This document shows, one piece after another, positions 7,687-16,502 of a DNA stretch of 21,837 nucleotides (positions within the stretch are counted from its first letter, which is position 1; each line of letters opens with the position of its first letter). This stretch comes from CAYTID01 sp964437735 (GTDB lineage: Bacteria; Bacteroidota; Ignavibacteria; UBA10030; BY39): NCBI GenBank assembly GCA_964437735.1, contig CAYTID010000034.1, positions 1-21,837 of the forward strand, read 5' to 3'. The notes below the pieces were generated by a model. That model saw only the letters and a program-made list of their open reading frames with translations. It had not been told where the DNA came from and made no database searches. The position numbers and the translations under genes are program-made.

Positions 7687-8562
7687 ATGCAAGATGATAT
7701 TTTTACAATAGAACAACCAATGCCAATTAATCCGGTTGAATCTTATCTCCGTATGGACAGAATGCCGCATATCTGGTGTCCTGGGTGCGGGATCGGCACA
7801 ACTGTAAATTGCTTTGGCAGGGCACTCGAAACAAGCGGATTGGATTTAGATAAAGTTTCAATCGTATCCGGTATTGGCTGTACGGGTAGGGTCGCGGGGT
7901 ATCTGAATTTAGATTCATTTCATACAACACATGGTCGGGCGATTCCTTTTGCTACAGGATTAAAATTGGCTAATCCGGGTTTGAAGGTAGTGGTTTATAG
8001 CGGCGACGGTGATTTACTTGCAATCGGAGGAAATCATTTTATTCATGCAGCTCGAAGAAATGTTGATATGACTGTTATTTTGGTTAACAATTTTATCTAT
8101 GGAATGACAGGCGGTCAGGTTGCCCCCACTACACCAATATCCGCAACTGCAACTACAACACCACACGGCAATTTTGAACATCCCTTCAATCTACCTTATT
8201 TGGCTGAATCATGTGGAGCAGTTTACGTTGCACGCTGGACTGCCTATCATGTACGGCACCTGACAAAAGCGATGAAGGAAGCATTAGGCAAAAAGGGTTT
8301 CTCATTTATAGAGGTCTTGGCTCCATGTCCGACTTTATTCAGTCGTAGAAATAAACTTGGCGATGGATTAGACCAGATGATGTATTATAAAGAAAATAGT
8401 GAAATAAAACATGGCGCTGATACCAAATCTGTCGGTTTAGATTTTCAGAGTAAGATAGCAGTTGGTAAATTTGTTGACAGAGAACGACCGGATTATTTGG
8501 AATTAATGAACAAGCATTATCAGAATAAATTTGGCGATAAATATACACCATATAAAGGATAA
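7687..8562 (+). CDS. korB: 2-oxoacid:ferredoxin oxidoreductase beta subunit (TPP-binding)
   Basis: A 291-residue beta subunit. The thiamine pyrophosphate motif is complete: GDGD (106-109) through NN (134-135), followed by FIYGMTGGQVAPTTP. Cysteines C31 and C34 (CPGC), C65 (GIGCTGR) and C214 (APCPT) match the four ligands of the beta-subunit [4Fe-4S] cluster. An in-frame GTG at 7678 overlaps korA, but ATG 7687 is preferred because AAAGG (7674-7678) then sits at the right SD distance. The gene is tightly coupled to korA (1 nt between the korA stop and this ATG) and korC follows 11 nt later. Together with KorA it forms the catalytic core. Confidence 0.95.
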   Translation: MQDDIFTIEQPMPINPVESYLRMDRMPHIWCPGCGIGTTVNCFGRALETSGLDLDKVSIVSGIGCTGRVAGYLNLDSFHTTHGRAIPFATGLKLANPGLKVVVYSGDGDLLAIGGNHFIHAARRNVDMTVILVNNFIYGMTGGQVAPTTPISATATTTPHGNFEHPFNLPYLAESCGAVYVARWTAYHVRHLTKAMKEALGKKGFSFIEVLAPCPTLFSRRNKLGDGLDQMMYYKENSEIKHGADTKSVGLDFQSKIAVGKFVDRERPDYLELMNKHYQNKFGDKYTPYKG

Positions 8563-8573
8563 CAGGATTATTT

Positions 8574-9122
8574 ATGGCACGAATAGAAATTAAAATCGGT
8601 GGTTTTGGCGGACAAGGTGTAATCCTGAGCGGGTACATAATCGGGCGAGCCGCATCAATATACGACAATAAACATGCAACGATGATACAATCGTTCGGAC
8701 CTGAAGCAAGAGGCTCCGCTTGCAGTTCTCAAGTTATTGTCGATAACGATACGATCGCTTACCCATATATCACAACTCCCGGTATCATGATTGTAATGTC
8801 GCAAGAGGCATATACAAAATTCTCACCTGAATTGGCTCCTGAAGGGATTTTAATTACTGAAGAGGAATTAGTCAATCCGATAAACCTGAGGAAAGATATC
8901 AAGCATTATTCCATACCTGCTATACGTTTTGCAGAAGAGCTTGGGAAAAAATTAGTTATCAATATTGTAATGATGGGTTTTATGACTGCAGTGACAAAAC
9001 TTATTGAACCTGAGGCAATGCGCAAAGCTGTATTAGCATCGGTCCCAAAAGGGACGGAAGAATTAAATACAAAAGCCTTTAACAAAGGCTTTGAATATGG
9101 TATTGAGATTTTGGGAAATTAG
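8574..9122 (+). CDS. korC: 2-oxoacid:ferredoxin oxidoreductase gamma subunit
   Basis: A 182-residue gamma subunit, shown by GGFGGQGVILSGYIIGRA at the N-terminus and QSFGPEARGSACSSQVIV, both hallmarks of the POR/KOR gamma family involved in CoA binding and complex assembly. An SD-like AGGA lies at 8564-8567. It is the last gene of korDABC. A perfect 9-bp inverted repeat lies in its last 50 nt (see 9072-9092). The gene converges on the permease gene at 9174, with only 51 nt between and no clear separate terminator. Confidence 0.94.
   Translation: MARIEIKIGGFGGQGVILSGYIIGRAASIYDNKHATMIQSFGPEARGSACSSQVIVDNDTIAYPYITTPGIMIVMSQEAYTKFSPELAPEGILITEEELVNPINLRKDIKHYSIPAIRFAEELGKKLVINIVMMGFMTAVTKLIEPEAMRKAVLASVPKGTEELNTKAFNKGFEYGIEILGN
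9072..9092. repeat. Perfect hairpin inside the korC 3' end
   Basis: AAAGCCTTT (9072-9080) and AAAGGCTTT (9084-9092) are exact inverted complements around a 3-nt AAC loop. The palindrome is coding (residues around TKAFNKGF) and lies 30 nt before the korC stop. It is not followed by a long T run, so it is not a standard intrinsic terminator, but it could mark or protect the operon's 3' end. Confidence 0.5.
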
Positions 9123-9173
9123 TTCAACCACCTTTAGTACATACTGATTGATAGATAATAGGTTGGTAACCGA

Positions 9174-10430
9174 TTATTCATAGCGTAGAGCATCAATCGG
9201 ATCGAGGTTAGCAGCTTTCCACGCGGGATAAACGCCAAAAATTAAACCGACTAGAGAACATACACCCAAACCGATTAATGTCCAATCAATGGGGATAATT
9301 GGTGGAACTTCCATCAATAATGCGGCTAGGTTGCCGCCAAGTATTCCCAAAACTATGCCTATGATTCCACCAACCTCAGATAGGATTATCGCTTCCAGTA
9401 TAAATTGGGTTAGTATATTTTTCTTTTTTGCACCAACAGCTTTTCTTATACCGATTTCTCTTGTCCGCTCTGTGACTGAAACCAACATAATATTCATAAT
9501 TCCAACACCGGCGGCAATCAATGCGATCATACTAATCAACATTATGCCCAGCCGCAAATAATAAGTCACCTCATTAAATTGTTCGATTAAAGAATCGTTA
9601 GAAAAAATGTAAAAATCGTCTTCTTCTCCAGGGGGGACTTTGCGAACAGTTCTTAATATGCCGCGGACTTGTTCTATTGTGTCATCATAAATAATTGCAT
9701 CTTCAGCTTTCACCATTATATGTATATCACGTTCTTTGCCGTAGATTCTAAAAAAAGTTGTAAGCGGGATAGTTACAAAGTTATCTTGATTTCCACCGAG
9801 GCGCTGACCTTTTCGCTCAATTAAACCTATTACCGTAAACACTTGTCCATCGATTCGAATCGTTTCTCCGATAGGATAAACTTTAGGAAAAATTTTGTCC
9901 GCCACGTCCTTACCAATGATGGCAACATTTTTGCCGCTGGAATATTCATCTTCGTTATACAATCTACCGTCACTGATACTCCAGTTATTCGTAATAAAGC
10001 CATCATGATCTTCGCCGGCCAAGTTTACGTTGGGATTTGTTGCTTCACCGATAGATGATTTTACAGTCTTCCCGAATTCCCACGATTCAAGCCCAACCGC
10101 GCTTGCCAAGGTAGCATTCTCTTTAACTGCTAAACCCTGATCGAATGTAATTTTTTTTCTGTTTCGGTATCTTGCTCTCCCCGAACCACCCATTTGGAAA
10201 CTTGGAAATCTCTGAATTTGAAATGTATGTGAACCGAGCTGAGTCATTCCACCTTCGATGGAATTTTTCAAGACCCCCATTGCTGTCATTACTGCGATGA
10301 TTGAAAAAACTCCGACTGCAATACCAAGTAGAGTTAAGATGGATCGTAATTTATTAACCCTGATGGCATTTAAAGCCATCATAAAGCTTTCTTTAATTTC
10401 TGATAATATTGTTTCTATTGAACCGTGCAT
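9174..10430 (-). CDS. MacB-like ABC transporter permease (second of two)
   Basis: A 418-residue permease of the MacB/FtsX superfamily. One membrane helix near the N-terminus (about 25-50) is followed by a large periplasmic MacB-type domain (about 55-280). Three C-terminal helices (about 290-405) include the conserved ARG-motif region NIMLVSVTERTREIGIRKAVGA, and the C-terminus is LDPIDALRYE. Such proteins use ATP hydrolysis by a partner ATPase to drive periplasmic or outer membrane efflux through an adaptor and TolC by a mechanotransmission mechanism. It lies 19 nt after a paralogous permease, last in the TolC-HlyD-ATPase-permease-permease block. No terminator is evident after it. Confidence 0.93.
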   Translation of the reverse strand: MHGSIETILSEIKESFMMALNAIRVNKLRSILTLLGIAVGVFSIIAVMTAMGVLKNSIEGGMTQLGSHTFQIQRFPSFQMGGSGRARYRNRKKITFDQGLAVKENATLASAVGLESWEFGKTVKSSIGEATNPNVNLAGEDHDGFITNNWSISDGRLYNEDEYSSGKNVAIIGKDVADKIFPKVYPIGETIRIDGQVFTVIGLIERKGQRLGGNQDNFVTIPLTTFFRIYGKERDIHIMVKAEDAIIYDDTIEQVRGILRTVRKVPPGEEDDFYIFSNDSLIEQFNEVTYYLRLGIMLISMIALIAAGVGIMNIMLVSVTERTREIGIRKAVGAKKKNILTQFILEAIILSEVGGIIGIVLGILGGNLAALLMEVPPIIPIDWTLIGLGVCSLVGLIFGVYPAWKAANLDPIDALRYE

Positions 10431-10449
10431 TTTTTACATTTCTTTCGGG

Positions 10450-11673
10450 TTATTCATATCTTAACGCATCTACAGGATCGAGCCGCGACGCTCTATAAGC
10501 CGGCAAGAAACCTGAAATTACACCAACAAACAAAGATATCAGTATGGCGACTAATACAACTGATATCGGCATCGCAGTCGGGAGAATTCTATCAGCAATC
10601 AAACTTAATGGGAAGGAGATCATCAATCCCAGCAATCCTCCCATTAAACATATGATAGAGGATTCAATTAAAAACTGGATTAAAATGGTTCTGCGTTTTG
10701 CACCGATAGCTTTGCGTATACCAATTTCTTTTGTTCTCTCAGTGACAGACACGAACATTATATTCATTATTCCGATACCGCCAACAAATAATGCAAGTCC
10801 TGTTATAAAAAATCCGACACCGGCGATTACTAGTGTAATGGCATTAAAAGTTTCCATCAACATTTCCTGCTGGTTTATGTTAAAATCGTCGGGTTGATCT
10901 GGTTTTAATCCGCGAGACTTTCGTATAATGCCTCTTAGTTCTTCTTTGACATCATCTATATTAGCAGTTTTTGCCGCACTTATACTTATCATGACGTCGC
11001 GTCTGGATCCGAAATTATTCATAAAAGTTTTAATAGGAATGAAAGCCCTGTTATCGGCAGTAAAAATACCGAATAAGCCCCCTTCTTTTTCCAGCACACC
11101 GACAATCTTATATGGCTTACCTTGGATTTTCATTGTCCTGCCGACAGGGTATTCATTCGGGAACAAATTCTCAGCGATATTGGCTCCTATAACACAAACG
11201 GGTCTGCCGCCGCTTGATTCTTCCTGCGATAAAAATCTGCCATCTTTAACCGTTGCTGCTGATGTATAAATATACTGATCGGTTGTTCCGGTAATAAAAG
11301 TACTGCTCATTACTTTATCTTTATATAAAGTAGTTCTGACTGTTCCCATATTCGGTGATATGGCATCTATCATAGTTGCCTGGCGCTCGATATCAGAAAC
11401 AACTTTTAATGAAATATCTTTCCTATTTCTGTATATCCAAAAGTCTCTGCCACCCATCCATGGGAATTTTTGTATATAAAGAACATTTGTCCCGAAAGCG
11501 GAAGCACTCTCTTCAAACTTCCGGTTAACACCCTCAATAGCGGTAGCCATAAGAGTAACCGATACAATACCGATAATTATACCAAGAGTTGTGAGAACAG
11601 AACGCATTTTATTTGCCCGGATTGAAGTGAATGCGATCAATAATCCTTCTTTTATTTCATTTATAAAGTTCAT
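10450..11673 (-). CDS. MacB-like ABC transporter permease (first of two)
   Basis: A 407-residue MacB/FtsX-type permease with the same plan as its downstream neighbour. It has an N-terminal helix (about 20-45), a periplasmic MacB_PCD-like domain with SQEESSGGRPVCVIGANIAE, then three C-terminal helices with NIMFVSVTERTKEIGIRKAIGA and the terminal LDPVDALRYE. The two permeases are clearly paralogous (matching start, signature and C-terminus) and probably form a heterodimer with the ATPase encoded just upstream. The start overlaps the 3' end of the ATPase gene by 17 nt, which indicates coupled translation. The substrate cannot be deduced. Confidence 0.93.
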   Translation of the reverse strand: MNFINEIKEGLLIAFTSIRANKMRSVLTTLGIIIGIVSVTLMATAIEGVNRKFEESASAFGTNVLYIQKFPWMGGRDFWIYRNRKDISLKVVSDIERQATMIDAISPNMGTVRTTLYKDKVMSSTFITGTTDQYIYTSAATVKDGRFLSQEESSGGRPVCVIGANIAENLFPNEYPVGRTMKIQGKPYKIVGVLEKEGGLFGIFTADNRAFIPIKTFMNNFGSRRDVMISISAAKTANIDDVKEELRGIIRKSRGLKPDQPDDFNINQQEMLMETFNAITLVIAGVGFFITGLALFVGGIGIMNIMFVSVTERTKEIGIRKAIGAKRRTILIQFLIESSIICLMGGLLGLMISFPLSLIADRILPTAMPISVVLVAILISLFVGVISGFLPAYRASRLDPVDALRYE

Positions 11674-12376
11674 TTATATTTTTTCTTCTCACTATTTCGT
11701 CTGATTCGATAAAACCGTCTCTCAGTCTGATTATTCTGTTTGCATGTTCGGCAATATATTCTTCATGTGTAACGAGTATGATTGTATTACCTTGTTTATG
11801 AATTTCCGAGAATAATTCCATTATTTCATCACCGGTTTTTGTATCGAGATTTCCGGTCGGTTCGTCTGCTAAAATTATTGATGGATTTGTAACGAGCGCT
11901 CTTGCGATTGCCACCCTCTGTCGTTGTCCGCCGGAAAGTTCATTCGGCTTGTGAGTAATTCTGTCTGCTAAACCGACTTGCTCCAGAGCTTTTATTGCCA
12001 TTTCCCGGCGGGAAGATTTAGTTATCCCGGCATAAATTAGAGGCAGCTCAATGTTATGAAGAGCATTTGAACGTGCCAACAGATTGAATGTTTGAAATAC
12101 AAAACCGATTTCTTTGTTGCGGATTTTTGCAAGCTGGTCGTCGTTCATATCGCTTACATTTATCTTGTTGAATTCGTATAGTCCGGAAGTAGGGGTATCG
12201 AGACAGCCGATTATGTTCATTAGTGTAGATTTACCGGATCCGGAAGGACCCATAATTGCTACATATTCATTTTTTCTGATTTCTAAATCTACTCCCCCGA
12301 GGGCATGAACTTCTTCAGCTCCCCCCATATCATAGCATTTTTTTATTTTTTGAAATTTTATTACTACATCATCCAT
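11657..12376 (-). CDS. ABC transporter ATP-binding protein (MacB/LolD type)
   Basis: A 239-residue ATPase with all motifs intact: Walker A GPSGSGKST (43-51), Q-loop Q95 in FQTFNLLAR, signature LSGGQ (147-151), Walker B ILADE (168-172) and switch H204 in VTHEE. The N-terminal pattern (YDMGGAEEVHALGGVDLEI) and the DEPTGNLD sequence are typical of the LolD/MacB lipoprotein or efflux ATPases. The open frame extends to 12454, but that would overlap the adaptor gene by about 80 nt and add a basic, low-complexity extension. ATG 12376 lies one base after the adaptor stop and gives a normal N-terminus. It powers the two permeases downstream. Confidence 0.95.
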   Translation of the reverse strand: MDDVVIKFQKIKKCYDMGGAEEVHALGGVDLEIRKNEYVAIMGPSGSGKSTLMNIIGCLDTPTSGLYEFNKINVSDMNDDQLAKIRNKEIGFVFQTFNLLARSNALHNIELPLIYAGITKSSRREMAIKALEQVGLADRITHKPNELSGGQRQRVAIARALVTNPSIILADEPTGNLDTKTGDEIMELFSEIHKQGNTIILVTHEEYIAEHANRIIRLRDGFIESDEIVRRKNINELYK

Positions 12377-12377
12377 G

Positions 12378-13643
12378 TTATTTATCCTGACTATCTTTCT
12401 TTTCTGATTTCTTTTTTTGGTCGAGTTTGACTTTGGTCCCGTCCTCAAGTTCACGGCTGATAGCTTTGTAACTTCCTGAAATTACAACATCGTTCTCGTT
12501 CACTCCTTCCGTTATTTCGATATATGAATCGTCAGAAATTCCTCTTTTAACTTCAGTCATTTTTGCTACTCCCTCATTATATAGAAATACGACCTCTTTT
12601 GGTGGCGTATCCGATTTTTGTTTCATTTTTTCCAAAGTTAAATTTTTTACATCCGAATTTTCCTCCTGAACATTTTCTGAAATATCTTTTTTCGGAGTTC
12701 GTATGGTAACACATTGTATCGGAACTGCAATTACATCTGTTCGGGTTTCAGTTTCGACTGTCGCGGTTACCGACATTCCCGGTCGTAGATTTATATCTTT
12801 ATCGAGTATACCTATTGTTACCTCAAAATTTGTGACCTCTTCTTGTGTTCCTAATCCTCTGGTTTTTGCTGTATTAGCAATTTCCGTTACGACACCATTG
12901 AATTTTCTATTCGGATAAGAATCAATCTCAAGTCGGGCTGTATCACCGATTGAAATTAATACGATATCTATTTCTCCCACGTCTATTTTGGCTTCCATTT
13001 TTGTCAGGTCAGCAATAGTCATCACTTGAGTTCCCTGAAACTGACTGGTTCCGAGTACTCTTTCACCTTGTTCAATCCTTAATTGTGTTATAATACCATC
13101 CATCGGTGAAAAAATGGTTGTTTTTCTCAGATCTTCATTGGTTTGATTTAACGCTGCTTTTGCTTGCGCGTTTCCTGCTTTTGCAACCTCGTACGCAGTT
13201 TTTGCCTGTTCTAGCTCGGCGTCGGATACCAATTTTTTCTTGTATAAGTCTTTCATCCTGTTATAATCCGACTCGGTGCGTAAGAGGGTTGCTCCTGTGG
13301 ATATAACTCCTGCTTCCATCTGGTCTCTTCGTGCTTCATAAAAGTCGGGTTTAATTTTTAATAACAGTTCATTTTTCTTAATTTGTTGACCATCCTTTAC
13401 GGGGAGGAATGTTATTTCGCCGCTGACCTCAGGTGTAATGATGACCTGAACTTCGGGTTGAATTTTTCCAGTTGCAATAACATTTTGTGTAATTGTTCTT
13501 TTAACAATATTTTCCGTTTGAACAGTTATTATTGGCGTTTTCTTGCTTCCGAAGATCACCGCAACTATTATCGCTATTAAGAGTACACCTGCAATGCTGA
13601 AAATAATTATCTTTTTCTTTTTTGATTTTTTATTGTTCGCCAT
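12378..13643 (-). CDS. Periplasmic adaptor (HlyD/RND-type membrane fusion protein) of an ABC efflux pump
   Basis: A 421-residue membrane fusion protein. A basic N-terminus and one membrane segment (about 12-31) anchor it. A lipoyl-like half motif (about 60-100, KIQPEVQVIITPEVSGEI) and a coiled-coil hairpin (about 105-175, RMKDLYKKKLVSDAELEQAKTAYEVA) follow, then the second lipoyl half (IFSPMDGIITQLRIEQGERV). The beta-barrel and membrane-proximal domains complete it, ending in a Lys/Asp-rich tail. It bridges the MacB-like permeases and the TolC-like channel. AAGGGA precedes the ATG as an SD. The spacing to the TolC gene (13 nt) and the ATPase gene (1 nt) supports a single operon. A low-complexity acidic/Lys insertion at about 325-350 (EENSDVKNLTLEKMKQKSD) is unusual. 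Confidence 0.93.
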   Translation of the reverse strand: MANNKKSKKKKIIIFSIAGVLLIAIIVAVIFGSKKTPIITVQTENIVKRTITQNVIATGKIQPEVQVIITPEVSGEITFLPVKDGQQIKKNELLLKIKPDFYEARRDQMEAGVISTGATLLRTESDYNRMKDLYKKKLVSDAELEQAKTAYEVAKAGNAQAKAALNQTNEDLRKTTIFSPMDGIITQLRIEQGERVLGTSQFQGTQVMTIADLTKMEAKIDVGEIDIVLISIGDTARLEIDSYPNRKFNGVVTEIANTAKTRGLGTQEEVTNFEVTIGILDKDINLRPGMSVTATVETETRTDVIAVPIQCVTIRTPKKDISENVQEENSDVKNLTLEKMKQKSDTPPKEVVFLYNEGVAKMTEVKRGISDDSYIEITEGVNENDVVISGSYKAISRELEDGTKVKLDQKKKSEKKDSQDK

Positions 13644-13656
13644 TTTTATCCCTTTA

Positions 13657-15018
13657 TTACTTTGAAATTGTTCCTAAAGCGTATTCCATTTGTTTTTTTG
13701 CGAGTAAATAACCTATTACTGCATTTACTTTATTACTTTGTGCATTTATGTAATTTGCATTTGCGATCAATAAATCAAGCAGTGTACCGGCTCCTAAATT
13801 ATATTTTTCTTCTGCAATTTTTCTATCCATCTCAGCCGAAAATACACTTTCTTTTGTAACCTTCACCTGTTTTTTTACCGCTTCCATATCCAGTTTGGCT
13901 TTTTGTATATCGACGCTAACCTGTCTGCCTGTCTGTTGGAGCTGGTCTTCTGCATTTCGCTGCGATATTTTTGCCAGCTCAATTGCGTTTTTGGTTTGAA
14001 ATCCTGAAAATATCGGAAGTGAAAAAGTTAATCCTAGCGAAAGTGTCTTGTTGTCGTTTAATCTACGGAGTTCATCATCGGCTAAACTGTAGGAGGCGCT
14101 CGCGTTCACGATAGGTAAGTACCCGGCTTTTGCGATTGTTAATGTTGCTTCTGTCGAATAAATATTTTGTTGTGCGCTTTGGTAATCAGAACGATTATTT
14201 AATGCCGATTTATATAGTTCCTCGATATCTTGAAATTGGTTATCGAGTTGCACGAATTCTGCTGTGTCTATCTCCGTTGGAATATCAGTGAAGTCAAAAG
14301 TATGTTTAACTTTTTCATCCAGCGAGAGGAATAATGCCATATCGGCAATGGCTTTCTCGTAATTGTTTTGTGCATTTATAAGTGCAAGCTCGTCGTTGCC
14401 GGTTGTTGTACGTTGCCGGTAAACATCTGCTAATGCGGCGGCACCTACTTTATTTGTCTCTTCGATTCTCTCAAGCTGTCTCTTGCTTCTCTTTATATTT
14501 TCTTCATTAACTTTCATAAGTTGATATGTTCTGACAAGATTCAAAAATAATTGGTAAGTCTGGTAGATTGTATTCTGTTTGATTCTTGCGTAAGAATGTT
14601 CGGCAAATTTAATATTGTTATCCGCTCTTGCCACTGAGGCATAATTAGCAAAACCGTTAAACAAAGTAATATTTGTCGAAACAGATGTGGAGTAGGTATT
14701 AAACGCTGAAAATCCGGAAGTTCCCGGTATATCGATAGTCCCGAAACCGGGTATAAATCTTTGTGTTGAACCGGTTGCAGGTCTCCAATCCTGTTGTCGC
14801 CGAAAAGAACCTGAAGCGCCTAAAGAGGGGAGCAAACCGCCAACAGTTGATTGGTATGAGCTATGTTGAGATTCCAGATTATTTTTTGATTGTAAAACAG
14901 CTATGTTTTGATCGACAGCAATTTCAATGGCTTTATTCAAATCGATTACACTATTTGAAGTTTGTGAGTAGCTGAATTGAGTGATTACGATAATAAAAAG
15001 CAAAATTTTCAAATACAT
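13657..15018 (-). CDS. TolC-family outer membrane efflux protein
   Basis: A 453-residue outer membrane factor with a cleavable signal peptide (about 1-18, ending FSYSQ). Two repeated OEP domains are visible, each an amphipathic helix pair with a beta strand. The second half carries the typical LTFSLPIFSGFQTKNAIELAK and ends in EEKYNLGAGTLLDLLIANANYINAQ. It would form the trimeric channel of the tripartite pump with the adaptor encoded next. It is preceded by a GGAGA SD (15024-15028) and a 69-nt gap after the CCA-enzyme gene. This is the first gene of the pump operon; a promoter in the gap is possible but not clear. Confidence 0.94.
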   Translation of the reverse strand: MYLKILLFIIVITQFSYSQTSNSVIDLNKAIEIAVDQNIAVLQSKNNLESQHSSYQSTVGGLLPSLGASGSFRRQQDWRPATGSTQRFIPGFGTIDIPGTSGFSAFNTYSTSVSTNITLFNGFANYASVARADNNIKFAEHSYARIKQNTIYQTYQLFLNLVRTYQLMKVNEENIKRSKRQLERIEETNKVGAAALADVYRQRTTTGNDELALINAQNNYEKAIADMALFLSLDEKVKHTFDFTDIPTEIDTAEFVQLDNQFQDIEELYKSALNNRSDYQSAQQNIYSTEATLTIAKAGYLPIVNASASYSLADDELRRLNDNKTLSLGLTFSLPIFSGFQTKNAIELAKISQRNAEDQLQQTGRQVSVDIQKAKLDMEAVKKQVKVTKESVFSAEMDRKIAEEKYNLGAGTLLDLLIANANYINAQSNKVNAVIGYLLAKKQMEYALGTISK

Positions 15019-15087
15019 TCATTTCTCCGTTTTTTAAAATTTACTAAAATTAGACGTATATATGGAAACAAAGTTACATTTTCTTTA

Positions 15088-16494
15088 TTAATTTTTTAAA
15101 AATTTATTTTTTATTTTGTGTAAGTAATTTAAGGCAGCATCATGCTCGTTTGGAATAAGTCCGTCAAGTATTGCTTTTTCTATTTCATTTTTCAATATTC
15201 CTACAATTTTCCCAGGCTCTAAGTTGCAAACCTCCATTATTTCGTTGCCGCCGATAGGGGGCTGCCAGTTACGCAGCCGGTCCTTTTCCTCAACCTCTTT
15301 CATTTTTTGTATAACTTTCTCATAGTTTCTGAGATACTGTGTAACCTTTTTAGGATTTTGAGATGTAATATCCGCCTTGCATAACATCATCAGATCATCT
15401 ATCAAATCGCCTGCCTCAAACAATAATCTTCTGATTGCTGAGTCGGTTACTTCTTCAGATACCAGAACCATTGGTCTCAGATGAAGACGTATCAGTTTTT
15501 CCATGTAGGGTAATTTTTCCATCGGCAAACGAATTCTTTTGAAAATTCCCTTCATCATTCTGGCGCCGATTTCTTCATGACCGTGAAATGTCCATCCCGT
15601 TCCGGGTTTGAAATCTTTTGTTCGCGGTTTGGCAATATCGTGAACCAAACCTAAAAACCTCAGCCAGATGTCATCGGAATTTTCCGCTAATCCATCCACA
15701 ACTTTTAACGTGTGCTGCAAAACATCTTTATGATGATAATCCTGCCGTTGATCTACACCCGCCATCTCATCAAGTTCGGGGAAAATTATTTTTGAAATAC
15801 CGGTCAGGTATAATAAATTGATTCCGACTGACGGTTTCGGAGAGGACAAGATTTTTAAAAATTCATCGGTGATTCTTTCTTGTGAAATTATACTTAACCT
15901 CTCAGCCATTTTATTTATAGATTCGAGAGTTTCATGGTGTATCTCAAAATTTAATTTCGAAGCAAAACGGATTGCGCGTAAAATTCTTAGCGGGTCATCA
16001 CTGAAAGTGCTAAGAGGATCGAGAGGAGTGCGGATTATTTTCTCCCCCAAATCCGATTCGCCTTTGAAAGGGTCGAATATTTTTCCGAAGTTTTTGCCGT
16101 TTATCGAAGCTGCCATTGTATTGATCGTAAAATCTCTCCGTGCTAAATCGGCTTTTAAGCTGCTTTTCCTGACGGTAGGATTACGGGAATCTGATTTGTA
16201 AATCTCTTCTCTTGCCGAAACGAATTCAATCTTCCCGTCCTGAAGAGGAAGCATTGCTGTTCCGAAGTTTTCATATTTGACTACTTTAACGTTCCCGAAT
16301 TCTTTCGCGACACTTTTCGCGAATGCTATTCCGTCACCTATCACGGTTATATCAATGTCCTTTTCCTCTTTGCCTAAGAGAAAATCCCTTACATAACCGC
16401 CAACGACGTATGCTTCGATTTTATTCTTATCCGCAATCTCACCAATTTTGATAAGATTTTTGTCGGTGATCGCGATTATTTTTGTTTTGCCCAT
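15088..16494 (-). CDS. CCA-adding tRNA nucleotidyltransferase (class II) with HD domain
   Basis: A 468-residue class II nucleotidyltransferase. The nucleotidyltransferase motif GG-x-VRD is at 32-37 (GGYVRD) with the catalytic D-x-D at D46-I-D48. RRDFTIN (119-125) is the typical motif B region and SDDPLRILRAIRFA (about 165-178) the RNA-binding motif. An HD phosphohydrolase domain follows, including H285-D286 (LVHDIAKP). Such proteins add CCA to tRNA 3' ends or act as poly(A) polymerases; the HD domain adds phosphodiesterase or phosphatase activities. The tRNA-Leu in this window lacks encoded CCA, so an active CCA enzyme is needed. It is 8 nt from the Gfo/Idh/MocA gene. CCA addition rather than polyadenylation is inferred. 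Confidence 0.93.
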   Translation of the reverse strand: MGKTKIIAITDKNLIKIGEIADKNKIEAYVVGGYVRDFLLGKEEKDIDITVIGDGIAFAKSVAKEFGNVKVVKYENFGTAMLPLQDGKIEFVSAREEIYKSDSRNPTVRKSSLKADLARRDFTINTMAASINGKNFGKIFDPFKGESDLGEKIIRTPLDPLSTFSDDPLRILRAIRFASKLNFEIHHETLESINKMAERLSIISQERITDEFLKILSSPKPSVGINLLYLTGISKIIFPELDEMAGVDQRQDYHHKDVLQHTLKVVDGLAENSDDIWLRFLGLVHDIAKPRTKDFKPGTGWTFHGHEEIGARMMKGIFKRIRLPMEKLPYMEKLIRLHLRPMVLVSEEVTDSAIRRLLFEAGDLIDDLMMLCKADITSQNPKKVTQYLRNYEKVIQKMKEVEEKDRLRNWQPPIGGNEIMEVCNLEPGKIVGILKNEIEKAILDGLIPNEHDAALNYLHKIKNKFLKN

Positions 16495-16502
16495 TTATAA
16501 AA

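Noticed and set aside
9123..9173. CAACC/GGTTG pair between korC and the permease gene as a terminator
   Set aside because: Only 5 bp of stem, a loop of more than 30 nt and no T run.
12377..12454. Upstream extension of the ABC ATPase
   Set aside because: The extra 26 residues are a basic run lying on the 3' end of the adaptor gene; the ATG at 12376 gives the normal family start.
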